NCBI GenBank assembly: GCA_035652435.1
Contig: DASRDU010000038.1
Location: 1-64,000 of the forward strand
Length of the DNA: 64,000 bases
Direction: 5' to 3'
Origin: DASRDU01 sp035652435
GTDB taxonomy: Bacteria > Acidobacteriota > Blastocatellia > RBC074
The position numbers and the translations under genes are program-made. This document shows positions 6,177 to 13,579 of this stretch, one piece after another (position 1 is the first letter of the stretch; every line of letters starts with the position of its first letter). Below the pieces are notes generated by a model. The model saw nothing but the letters and a program-made list of their open reading frames with translations. It searched no databases and was not told where the DNA came from.

Positions 6177-7097
6177 CTATGCCTTGACGTTTGCTTTTTC
6201 TATCATCGATTTTGAAGTGGCCAGCATCCTGTATGTATATTTAATTAGTGACGGTGGTTCTAAATACGAATTGCTCAAGTGTTCCAAGACTGAATGATAT
6301 AGAAATGCAAGATGATTTCCTTCCAGCGACCCGTTACCGCTGCCATCACCCATACAAGGAAAGTAGCACCATGCTTCTTCTTCGCTTCGTCTATCTTCTG
6401 GATAATAATTGAATAAAGGTCGTTCGTTTTCAGAGCCAAAGACCACAACTCCTTTATTCAGAAGAATCATTATGTTTGGCAGATATTTGTTGTTTCGCGA
6501 GGTATAGAATTCGGAGATATGTTTGAACTGGAAGGTTGTAGCGTCAACAAAAACTATAAATGAAAATATGCGATTGAGTATTCGAGTTCTTTTCCCTAAT
6601 ATGAGATCCCTCAGGAGTGAGTTTGGGCCATGTCCCCCGTAAACCGTATTTGGCACTTCCTCGTGGTAAAGCCTTTCCTTTATATCCTCCAGGTTGCTAC
6701 TGAATTCTTCGATGAGTGTTCTGGGGTTCTTTTTTCGGCGGGTGTTTGAGTAGGTTGATTTTATCTCTCCAATTGCATATACCGAATCAATCGGGATGTA
6801 TTCTGTACCATCTTTAAGGGTCATCAACGAAGGGACGTTAAAATTATCAGCGATGATTATATCAAGTTGGGGGCTTATATTTCCGTTTATATCTATGAGG
6901 TGACCCTCTGTCACATAGTATCTTGGAGGCAGCATTCGTCTAAAGTAATCCCTCACACATTTTTCAACCTGATTTCCAGCAGCTCTTATGTTTGTTTTAT
7001 GAACTTTGATTGCTTTCTCTCTTTCCCTCTTGATGTCCTCTGCATCAGACTTAAATATCTCCGGTATATCCATCTGTTTTTTCTCTTTTTTAGGCAT
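6177..7097 (-). CDS. DUF6602-type protein with a PD-(D/E)XK-like nuclease core
   Basis: The 306-aa protein contains AAGNQVEKCVRDYF near residue 40, VTEGHLID, then SPQLDIIIAD and VYAIGEIKST. The D followed about 40 residues later by ExK is the catalytic pattern of the restriction-endonuclease fold and matches DUF6602 proteins. These are seen beside defence and mobile genes; their activity is not established to my knowledge. The start at 7097 is chosen because CAGGAG lies 8 bases upstream; a start at 7148 would pass through the divergent promoter. It stands alone on the minus strand, opposite the HTH gene at 7165, so it may be a separately regulated cargo gene. Confidence 0.6.
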   Translation of the reverse strand: MPKKEKKQMDIPEIFKSDAEDIKREREKAIKVHKTNIRAAGNQVEKCVRDYFRRMLPPRYYVTEGHLIDINGNISPQLDIIIADNFNVPSLMTLKDGTEYIPIDSVYAIGEIKSTYSNTRRKKNPRTLIEEFSSNLEDIKERLYHEEVPNTVYGGHGPNSLLRDLILGKRTRILNRIFSFIVFVDATTFQFKHISEFYTSRNNKYLPNIMILLNKGVVVFGSENERPLFNYYPEDRRSEEEAWCYFPCMGDGSGNGSLEGNHLAFLYHSVLEHLSNSYLEPPSLIKYTYRMLATSKSMIEKANVKA

Positions 7098-7121
7098 AAA
7101 AGGCTCCTGTGAACAAGTTGG

Positions 7122-7149
7122 TTGCGTGAGATTATACACTTGATACAAT
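7122..7149. promoter_or_regulatory. Overlapping divergent promoters
   Basis: On the minus strand TATAAT (7136-7131) is a perfect -10 for the DUF6602 gene. On the plus strand TTGCGT (7122-7127), a 16-base spacer and TACAAT (7144-7149) could drive the HTH gene at 7165. The two would compete or be controlled together. Confidence 0.4.
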
Positions 7150-7164
7150 TAACTTAGAACCAAG

Positions 7165-7503
7165 ATGAACTACGATACCCAAAAAAACAGAATTCACGAA
7201 CTGCTCTCAGACGGAGCTTTCCACTGCGTCACGGAGATGATGGCAATGTACATTCCTGACTACCGGAGACGCCTCTGTGACCTCAAAGACCAAGGGGTAC
7301 ACTTGGAAGCACGACGTTGCCAAGCTCACCAGCATAAAGGTGGCATTCAGGAATGGCGCTTGGCCGATACATCAGCCGTCCCAGAAAAAAGTTCTCACCA
7401 CGGTCAAAATATTGCACCTTGCTGTGAATCCTTCGCCATATTCCAGATCCACTCCCGCGCCTGTCCTTCCCTGCAAAAACAACCTGCCAAGACCTTGTTC
7501 TAG
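7165..7503 (+). CDS. Small winged-helix/HTH phage protein
   Basis: The first 70 residues look like a phage wHTH protein: RIHELLSDGAFHCVTEMM, YIPDYRRRLCDLKDQGV and EARRCQAHQHKGGIQEWRL, that is, a start helix, a recognition helix rich in arginine and a wing. Residues 71-112 are low in recognisable structure and may be an extension without function. No strong ribosome-binding site is seen. The gene is divergent from the DUF6602 gene and could regulate it, by position only. Confidence 0.55.
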   Translation: MNYDTQKNRIHELLSDGAFHCVTEMMAMYIPDYRRRLCDLKDQGVHLEARRCQAHQHKGGIQEWRLADTSAVPEKSSHHGQNIAPCCESFAIFQIHSRACPSLQKQPAKTLF

Positions 7504-7509
7504 TGTTTT

Positions 7510-7620
7510 GCTTCCTGCTGGCAAACACAAAAACTTATAACCGAGGATTACCGAGGCTTAAGTCGTCCATGTTGCAACCATTCGGTCTCAACTATTGAAT
7601 GGTTACCGCCAGCAGCAAGC
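7510..7620 (+). ncRNA. Candidate structured RNA or leader
   Basis: The arms 7510-7522 (GCTTCCTGCTGGC) and 7608-7620 (GCCAGCAGCAAGC) pair over 12 of 13 positions and enclose a perfect 8-bp hairpin AACCATTC/GAATGGTT (7576-7583 with 7597-7604). ACCGAGG occurs twice between the arms. The structure ends about 40 bases before the gene at 7660. It could be a leader or a separate small RNA. Confidence 0.4.
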
Positions 7621-7659
7621 AGAGCATTACGCCTGCCACCAACCCTTAAGGAGGGGATT

Positions 7660-8049
7660 ATGTCAGTAAAGAAAGCTTTGAAGTTCACGCCCAAGGCTGA
7701 ACCAACTGCGACGCCGGAAATCACGGCCAACGGAAGCTCCGAGACGAAGAAATTCACCTTGAATATTCAATCGTCCGGGGCAATTTCCCTGACCATCAGA
7801 ACGGACGACAAAGCCGAAGCTCTGGCCTTACTGGACGAGCTGAAAGCCGTGGTTGCCCCACCGAGAGTCAAGAAGCCCTACCTGAAGCAGGGAGACCCCT
7901 GTCCCGCTGAAAACTGCGACGGGTTTATGACCCAGCAGAAAGGCAGGAACCGGAAGACCGGCCACGAATATGACTTCTTGGGGTGCAGCAACTGGCCCGG
8001 CTGTGAGCAGACAGCTTACATCGCCAAAGAAAACGGCGAAGGCACATAG
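7660..8049 (+). CDS. Topoisomerase-type zinc-ribbon protein
   Basis: The 129-aa protein ends in a topoisomerase-I-like zinc ribbon: GDPCPAENCDGF, then about 23 residues including KTGHEYDFLGCSNWPGC (cysteine pairs near residues 87/92 and 111/117). Such ribbons bind single-stranded DNA. The N-terminal 70 residues are basic and then form a small strand-rich stretch. AAGGAGGGG directly before the ATG (spacing 4-6) is a strong start signal. It likely helps DNA metabolism in the element. Confidence 0.65.
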   Translation: MSVKKALKFTPKAEPTATPEITANGSSETKKFTLNIQSSGAISLTIRTDDKAEALALLDELKAVVAPPRVKKPYLKQGDPCPAENCDGFMTQQKGRNRKTGHEYDFLGCSNWPGCEQTAYIAKENGEGT

Positions 8050-8067
8050 TCCATTTATGCGGGAGGT

Positions 8068-8200
8068 GCTGTGGGAATACGCTTGCTAAGACCACAGCCG
8101 AGAGGCCCAGCCTTCAAGGGAAAACCCTTGCTCCCGCCTCTTCCCTTCATCTGAAAAGATGGAGTTAGGAATTACCTCCCTGTCTCATTTGAGATGGGGG
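8068..8200 (+). ncRNA. Candidate multi-hairpin RNA upstream of the VRR-NUC gene
   Basis: Four hairpins follow one another in a 170-base gene-free gap: GCTGTGG/CCACAGC (8068-8074 with 8092-8098); AGAGGC/GCCTCT (8101-8106 with 8136-8141) closing CAAGGG-AAAA-CCCTTG (8115-8130); CATCT-GAAA-AGATG (8148-8161), with a GNRA-type loop; and TCTC-ATTT-GAGA near 8182-8194. Tandem hairpins with a stable tetraloop suggest a folded RNA. No known family is recognised. Confidence 0.4.
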
Positions 8201-8222
8201 GAAGAGAATTAACCTCACATTT

Positions 8223-8531
8223 TTGAAAGAATCCGCACTTGTCCAACAAGTCATCACCTACCTGCGCTTAAAAGGTCACACCGTCTTTCGGATGAACGCC
8301 GGGGCTGTTAAGACTGGCCCGTACGGACAGCACCGTATTCAGCTTGCTCCCGTTGGCTGCCCTGACATCATTGGCTGGCAGAAAGGCACGGGACGCTTCA
8401 TCGGCGTTGAGTGCAAAATCAAACCGAACAAGCCCACCGAATTACAGCAGCAGTTCGGCAGGACAATGCAGGCCGACAACTGCATTTATATTCTGGCGTA
8501 TTCCCTTGATGATGTAATACAACAGCTTTAA
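8223..8531 (+). CDS. VRR-NUC domain nuclease
   Basis: The 102-aa protein is a stand-alone VRR-NUC domain of the PD-(D/E)XK fold: an N-terminal ESALVQQVITYLRLKG helix, then GCPDIIGW and GVECKIKPNKPTELQQQFG. The D, the ExK (ECK) and the Q are the expected active-site residues. Such phage nucleases resemble Holliday-junction resolvases. The start is taken as TTG at 8223; no ATG precedes residue 24 and no good ribosome-binding site is near, so the start is uncertain. It lies 4 bases before the next nuclease gene. Confidence 0.7.
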   Translation: MKESALVQQVITYLRLKGHTVFRMNAGAVKTGPYGQHRIQLAPVGCPDIIGWQKGTGRFIGVECKIKPNKPTELQQQFGRTMQADNCIYILAYSLDDVIQQL

Positions 8532-8535
8532 CCCG

Positions 8536-9006
8536 ATGATGTTTTTCAATATCAAAACCTGGTACGATGGCAGGCTCTACGACTCAAAACTTGAAGCCCG
8601 ATACGCCGAAAAACTTGCCTGGCAAAAAGCCCGTGGGGAGATACGAGATGTCGAACCACAAGTGAAGTTTCCTTTGTTCCTCAATGGCGTGAAAGACTGT
8701 GACCACATTGCCGACTTTGTGGTGACGCATACCAACGGGAAAAAGGAAGTCCACGAAGTCAAAGGGAGAGAGGAGCCGAAGTGGCTTCGCAAGCTCTCCC
8801 TGTTCGTTGAGAATTACCCTCAGTACCCATACATCACCGTGAAGGACAACCGGGGGAGATTCGCATATTTCAGCTCAGCCGAGATTCTGGACAGGGCCGG
8901 TCTCGTTTCCTTGAAGTCTTCCCTGCCCCCGAAAAAACAATATGCATGGTGGGAAGTTGCCTTGAGCGGAATTGTCCATCATCTTGCAGCCCTGTTTTTC
9001 GATTAA
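8536..9006 (+). CDS. DUF1064-type phage endonuclease
   Basis: The 156-aa protein fits the DUF1064 family of PD-(D/E)XK phage nucleases: YDSKLEARYAEKLAWQKARGEI at residues 15-36, PQVKFPLFLNG, ADFVVTHTNGKKEVHEVKG with D and ExK (EVK) as catalytic candidates. It is coupled to the VRR-NUC gene, whose stop is 4 bases upstream. Two small nucleases in a row suggest replication or recombination intermediates as substrates. Its last 4 bases overlap the 3' end of the convergent integrase. Confidence 0.7.
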   Translation: MMFFNIKTWYDGRLYDSKLEARYAEKLAWQKARGEIRDVEPQVKFPLFLNGVKDCDHIADFVVTHTNGKKEVHEVKGREEPKWLRKLSLFVENYPQYPYITVKDNRGRFAYFSSAEILDRAGLVSLKSSLPPKKQYAWWEVALSGIVHHLAALFFD

Positions 9007-9848
9007 CGCAGCCGCCCCAGGAGGGACGTTTTTTTGTGCGCCTGCTTCAGGTCCTCAACTTCCAGCTCCGTGTACCGCCGCGTCATATCTAGGGTCTTGT
9101 GGCCGAGCTGCTTCTGAAGGTGGAACAGCCCGCCCCCGTTCCTGACGTAATGCAGGGCGAAGGTGTGCCGGAACCGATGAAAGCCCCCGGTGCGCTCAAT
9201 CCCGACTTTCTCACAGACCACGTCGTAATCCCGAATCATATTCCGGTAATTCGCCTTGGTTCCCTTCCGCGAGGGGAACACGAGGTCAAAGTCATGCTCT
9301 TTCAAAAATTGCCAGAGGACTTTTCGGCACTCCGGGGAGAAGGGAATGATTCGTGGCCTGCCCCCCTTCCCTGTCACGGAGACAAGCAGGTTGTCAAAAT
9401 CAAAGTCACCCCGTCTGAGACTCAGGGCCTCGCAGTCAATCCGCATCCCCGTGTCCATCAGCAGCACCAGAATGGCCTGCATTCGCTTCTGGCCGAAGGT
9501 CTGAGGCTTGAACCGCAGGAGGGCTTCCAGACTTGCCGTGGGCACCGTCTGAATGATTGGCGGCTCAGCCTTGAGTTTCTGGATCTTGATTTTCTCCGGG
9601 AGGTGTTTGTTCTCGTGGAGCCAGGTAAAAAAGGCGTTCAAGGCCGAGATGTAGGTGTTGCAGGTGGCAGGCGTCACTCCGGCCTCACGCAGTTTGATGA
9701 TATACGCGAGGGTATTTTCTTTTGTAATCTGGCCGTCCGTGCGGTCCCGCCAGTTCCGCCACGCCTGCCGGTAGTAGGTTTCGGTCTTCGGAGAGATGTT
9801 CTTGAGGTAACGGCGTTCCTTGAGGAAGGTCTCGAATAAAGTGGTCAT
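9003..9848 (-). CDS. int: Tyrosine recombinase (integrase)
   Basis: The 281-aa protein is a complete phage-type integrase. Residues 1-85 form the SAM-like core-binding domain. The catalytic set is visible: Arg136 (DTGMRIDCEAL), Lys161 (TGKGGRPR), His234 and Arg237 (HRFRH), His260 (LGHKT) and Tyr269 (MTRRYTEL). It would insert and excise the element at the tRNA-Lys gene that ends 55 bases upstream of its start. A GAAAGGG stretch about 5 bases before ATG serves as a weak ribosome-binding site. The integrase reads away from the tRNA. Confidence 0.93.
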   Translation of the reverse strand: MTTLFETFLKERRYLKNISPKTETYYRQAWRNWRDRTDGQITKENTLAYIIKLREAGVTPATCNTYISALNAFFTWLHENKHLPEKIKIQKLKAEPPIIQTVPTASLEALLRFKPQTFGQKRMQAILVLLMDTGMRIDCEALSLRRGDFDFDNLLVSVTGKGGRPRIIPFSPECRKVLWQFLKEHDFDLVFPSRKGTKANYRNMIRDYDVVCEKVGIERTGGFHRFRHTFALHYVRNGGGLFHLQKQLGHKTLDMTRRYTELEVEDLKQAHKKTSLLGRLR

Positions 9849-9902
9849 TGTGCCCTTTCACGTTTGATGATGAAAGAGCTAAGTCCTTTGTTTTCAAAAT
9901 AG

Positions 9903-9978
<76 letters not shown>

Positions 9979-10117
9979 ACTATTCAGAAAACGCTGAAAG
10001 GAGGATGACCATGAACCGAAGAAATGCCTGCAAGTGAAGCGCGATATTACCAGCCGACCGGAAACCCGTCAACCCGACGAATCGCTCAAAAACCGTAGGA
10101 AAAATCCACCCGGCAGG

Positions 10118-11245
10118 TCAGTAAATATTGAATGAGAACTCAATATTCATCCTCGTATTCACTGCCGAACCGTTCTTCGTCGCCGGCCTGAAGCGGATCT
10201 TTTTGAGGGCTTCAATTGCCTCCTCGGTCAACCCATTGGGCAGCGCGCGCACCACTCTGATCCCCCCGACCTTTCCATCCGTGGTGAAGAGCGCGTTCAG
10301 CACCACGACTCCCATCACCCTGTTCTGACGAGCCTCTTCCGTATACTTTGCCCGCTCACGGTAAAGGATAACCGGTTTTGTTGACGGGAACCTTTCTTCA
10401 CTGCTGTCAGGTCCATCAGGGCCGCCTGTCTTCATGGTTCCACCGCCAGTATTACCCTTTGATCCGGGTCCGACCCCATCACCTCTGCCCGGCCCGTTGC
10501 CATGCCCGTCGCCAGTCCCTATAGCCCCACCATTGCCAGTCCCGTTTGAATTCGATCCGCGAACCCCATTGGGATCGCCGAAGTCACTCTGCGGTTTCGG
10601 CAACGCGGCAGGATCACCGTAAGCAGTTGGTGTCACCACCAGAGAAGCGTCCGGAATTTTGATCCTGTCAATGTTTGGCATCAGGACCGACGGATTGAAC
10701 GACAGCAATGGCGGAGGGCCGAGACGGGGCGGGGCCAGGTCCTGGTTGCCGCTTCCACCGCCGCCACTATTCTTTTGTGGCTCGCGCTTACTCCCGCTCG
10801 AGTTGATGCCCTGCCCATTCGGGGCCGACTTCGCTGTTTTACTATGCGCATCTTTTATCTTACTGGTTATAGGGATTGTAATGACAACACCCGGCAGGTC
10901 ATCAGTTGTAACATCGGGGCTGGTAGCTTGAGCGCTACCATTTCCCCACAAGCCAACGATTACCAGAAACGAAACAATCAGGGTATAGGTGATGACGGCC
11001 ACCCCTGTCCCTGTCTGCAATAACCTGATCCGCTGGCGCGGACTGCCGTCGCCTTTCAGCAATCCGGTAATGAATTCGCGCGGATCGCGCCTGAATTCAT
11101 CGAGGGCCTGCGCGAGAACCCGCCCCAGCCTCGCGGGCAGCGGCTCGCTGGCGAGCAGAAAGTGAAATTCACCTGTTCCGGCGAACTGCGCCGTCGGTGA
11201 CAAAAGCATCCCATCCCCGGAGGGGGCAGCAAAGTTGTTTCCCAT
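10118..11245 (-). CDS. TonB C-terminal domain protein
   Basis: The 375-aa protein has a cytoplasmic N-terminal part of about 75 residues, one membrane segment (GVAVITYTLIVSFLVIVGLWG), a long Gly/Pro/Ser-rich linker and a TonB C-terminal domain (VILYRERAKYTEEARQNRVMG to the terminal FNIY). The layout suits an inner-membrane energy transducer for TonB-dependent receptors; no ExbB/ExbD genes are nearby. The start at 11245 is chosen because GGAGG lies 6 bases upstream; an ATG 18 bases earlier would overlap that site. It is a paralogue of the next gene, sharing FRRDP, the membrane anchor and the TonB domain. Confidence 0.85.
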   Translation of the reverse strand: MGNNFAAPSGDGMLLSPTAQFAGTGEFHFLLASEPLPARLGRVLAQALDEFRRDPREFITGLLKGDGSPRQRIRLLQTGTGVAVITYTLIVSFLVIVGLWGNGSAQATSPDVTTDDLPGVVITIPITSKIKDAHSKTAKSAPNGQGINSSGSKREPQKNSGGGGSGNQDLAPPRLGPPPLLSFNPSVLMPNIDRIKIPDASLVVTPTAYGDPAALPKPQSDFGDPNGVRGSNSNGTGNGGAIGTGDGHGNGPGRGDGVGPGSKGNTGGGTMKTGGPDGPDSSEERFPSTKPVILYRERAKYTEEARQNRVMGVVVLNALFTTDGKVGGIRVVRALPNGLTEEAIEALKKIRFRPATKNGSAVNTRMNIEFSFNIY

Positions 11246-11360
11246 AACTGACCTCCATGGCAAAGCTGTTGATAGTTTGTGGTAAGTGTCATTGCTGACA
11301 TCTGGCTGCCCAATGAACGTCAGAGGGGGATTTCCTTGCGCGCTTTATCGGAGAATGTGC

Positions 11361-11391
11361 AAAAGAAAACGGCCACCGCGAAGGTGGCCGT
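11361..11391 (-). terminator. Rho-independent terminator
   Basis: On the minus strand GACGGCCACC, loop TTCGC, GGTGGCCG and then TTTTCTTTT form a strong hairpin and T tract. It lies 45 bases after the stop of the 11436-13136 gene. Confidence 0.85.
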
Positions 11392-11435
11392 CATCAGGTA
11401 ATTGAGTCCGAGATTGATCCTGAATCGGTCAGAGG

Positions 11436-13136
11436 TCAGTAGATATTGAACGAGAATTCAACGCTACCCAGTTTCGTCGCCACGGGCTCACCATTTTTGG
11501 TGGCCGGTTTGAACTTCATTTTCTTTGCCGCTTCGATTGCCGACTCGGTCAGGCCATCGGGCAGTCCGCGAACCACCCTGACATCCCTGACAGTCCCTTC
11601 GGCGGTCACGATCATGCTCAGGAGGACAACCCCCTGAATCTTGTTCTGACGCGCCTCTTCAGTGTACTTGGCCTTTTCCTTGTACAGGACGACGGGTTTC
11701 GTTGACAGAGCCGAATACGGAACCAGCCCGCCTGCCCCGCCCTTGCCAACGCCGCCGCCGCCCGCCATATCACCGCCGCCGGCATTCCCGCCGCGACCAC
11801 GTCCGGCACCACCACCTTCGCCTTCACCAATCCCTCCGCCGCTGCCCGTGCCGATTCCACCACCTTTGCCTGACCCGGGTGCCGGAGGCCCCTCAACACC
11901 TTTCGGATCACCAATCGACCCCTTCTCCAAGGGTAGAACTTTCGGATCACCTAACAGAGTCGGTTGAGAAATCAAAGTCGGATTCTTGATCTTCGGCGGA
12001 TCAGGACTTGGTGGAATGATGGTTGGTGTCAAAGAAAATGGCGGCCTTACACCCTTGCTCGGCGGAGCCTGTGTTTCCTTACCGCCGCCGCCGCCGCCGT
12101 GCGCCTGCTGGATCTGCTTCTTGCTGCCGCCGGTGAAGCCGCCCTTGCCCTGAATCTCCTTGGGCGCCTTTTCAACCTTGGCATCAGACGTGGGCAGCAG
12201 CTGCACCTTTTCAAAGCAGATTTCAAACTTCTCGTCGTTTTCCTTGCCCTGAATGAGGACTTCACGCTCGCGCTTGCCGCAGTCTTCGCTCTCGACCTCG
12301 ACCCGGTATTTGCCCGGGATCAGCTTGCTGAAAGAAACCTCTCCCTTATCGTCGGTCGTCAGGGTGGCCTGGAAATTATCCCCGGACAGCTGCTGGACGG
12401 TCACTTTGGCCGCGGCGACTGCGGCGTTGGCGTAGTTCACGACGCTGACGTTCAGGTTGGATTTCGCCCTGATCAGCCCCATCAGCAGCAGCGAAGTGAA
12501 GATGAAGGCGTAAATGATCATGCCCAGCGCCACGCCGGCCTGTAGCAGCTGTGTCCGGCGCTTCGAATTGCCTTCGCCATGCAGCGCTTCGGCGACGAAA
12601 CCTTTCGGGTCGCGGCGGAAATCCCGCGTGGCCAGCGTCACTTCTCGTTTGAATCGCGAGGGGAGTGACTCCTCATCGAGCAGGAACTGAAAATCGCCTG
12701 TCTCACCCGGTTTCAGTTTCGGAGTCTTTTTGCCGAAATCTCTGAAGAACTGCTGAACCGCCCCGCCCAGCCGCAGGATCAGGTTGCCCTGCTCCGGGAT
12801 CGAGAAACTCAGGCCGGGGCTGGAAGCCACAACGTTTTTATTGGAAGAAGAAGGCTGATAAGGGGTGGACGCGACGGTTGTTTCAGCAGTGCTGCTGTGC
12901 GCTTCACCGGAAGTACTCTTTGACTTGCGGTAAGGCAATGGCGCAGCGACCGTCTCGATTTCCTGAGTCACCTGGCTGGGAGCCGGATTCACCGCCGAAA
13001 CGGGCACCGGGGTAATCGGCTGCGTCTTCGCCAACTCCCGCGCATATTCTTCATTTGTCAGCAAAGCTTCTGTGTCGTTCGGGCAATACTGATACCCCGC
13101 CGGGTACGTTGCCTTACATTTCGGACATATTTTCAT
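11436..13136 (-). CDS. Zinc-ribbon, membrane-anchored TonB-domain protein
   Basis: The 566-aa protein starts with a zinc ribbon (CPKC at 4-7, CPND at 18-21), then a Ser/Thr/Pro-rich region, a conserved block FLLDEESLPSRF to FRRDPKGF (150-180), a membrane helix at about 200-223, a carboxypeptidase-regulatory-like beta domain at 228-310, a Gly-rich linker near 410-470 and a TonB C-terminal domain from 475. This combination suggests an envelope energy transducer with a cytoplasmic sensing head. GAGGT 6 bases before ATG supports the start. The gene is upstream of its shorter paralogue but is separated from it by a strong terminator. Confidence 0.85.
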   Translation of the reverse strand: MKICPKCKATYPAGYQYCPNDTEALLTNEEYARELAKTQPITPVPVSAVNPAPSQVTQEIETVAAPLPYRKSKSTSGEAHSSTAETTVASTPYQPSSSNKNVVASSPGLSFSIPEQGNLILRLGGAVQQFFRDFGKKTPKLKPGETGDFQFLLDEESLPSRFKREVTLATRDFRRDPKGFVAEALHGEGNSKRRTQLLQAGVALGMIIYAFIFTSLLLMGLIRAKSNLNVSVVNYANAAVAAAKVTVQQLSGDNFQATLTTDDKGEVSFSKLIPGKYRVEVESEDCGKREREVLIQGKENDEKFEICFEKVQLLPTSDAKVEKAPKEIQGKGGFTGGSKKQIQQAHGGGGGGKETQAPPSKGVRPPFSLTPTIIPPSPDPPKIKNPTLISQPTLLGDPKVLPLEKGSIGDPKGVEGPPAPGSGKGGGIGTGSGGGIGEGEGGGAGRGRGGNAGGGDMAGGGGVGKGGAGGLVPYSALSTKPVVLYKEKAKYTEEARQNKIQGVVLLSMIVTAEGTVRDVRVVRGLPDGLTESAIEAAKKMKFKPATKNGEPVATKLGSVEFSFNIY

Positions 13137-13579
13137 GTTCTACCTCACGATCAGGAATCTTAGACTTCAGTCAGCGCAAAATCAAGTTTGGTGTTTGAAC
13201 CTGACAGTCCGCCTGTCCCGGACTACGCGACGCCGGCGGGGCTGGATTATAAAACTACTCACCCCCGGGCCCGCGATTGACAGAAAGAACGAAAGATTGA
13301 AATTTTCTTGCAAGGACTGATCCAGGGATTGATGATCCTCCCGGCGCCACTCCTGCCACCCCTTCATTGCTGCCGTAAAAGGCCGAGCCTTGGATGCCCG
13401 ACCCTGATTGGCAGATGCCAGACCGTCACCGGCTTTAATAATTTACCAGAGACCCTGTGGAACCATCCACTGGTGTTCACGTAATTACCAGCGTAACGGC
13501 TCTCAGGTTCCGCGCGTTTTCAATCAGCAGTTGTGAGTCAGATTTCAACCGGCAGACACAGTCTGCCCCGGAGGCATGT
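13137..13579. promoter_or_regulatory. Divergent intergenic region with a likely promoter
   Basis: On the minus strand TTGATT (13185-13180), a 17-base spacer and TAAGAT (13162-13157) form a plausible sigma-70-type promoter for the zinc-ribbon TonB gene. On the plus strand TTGACA occurs at 13277-13282, but no convincing -10 follows. The remainder holds no gene I can support. Confidence 0.4.

Noticed and set aside
10434..10622. Proline-rich plus-strand ORFs over the Gly-rich linkers of the TonB-domain genes (also 11662-11989)
   Set aside because: They are the complements of glycine codons and have no ribosome-binding sites.
13277..13305. TTGACA as a promoter for the secreted-protein gene
   Set aside because: No reasonable -10 is found 16-18 bases downstream, and the gene starts nearly 300 bases further.
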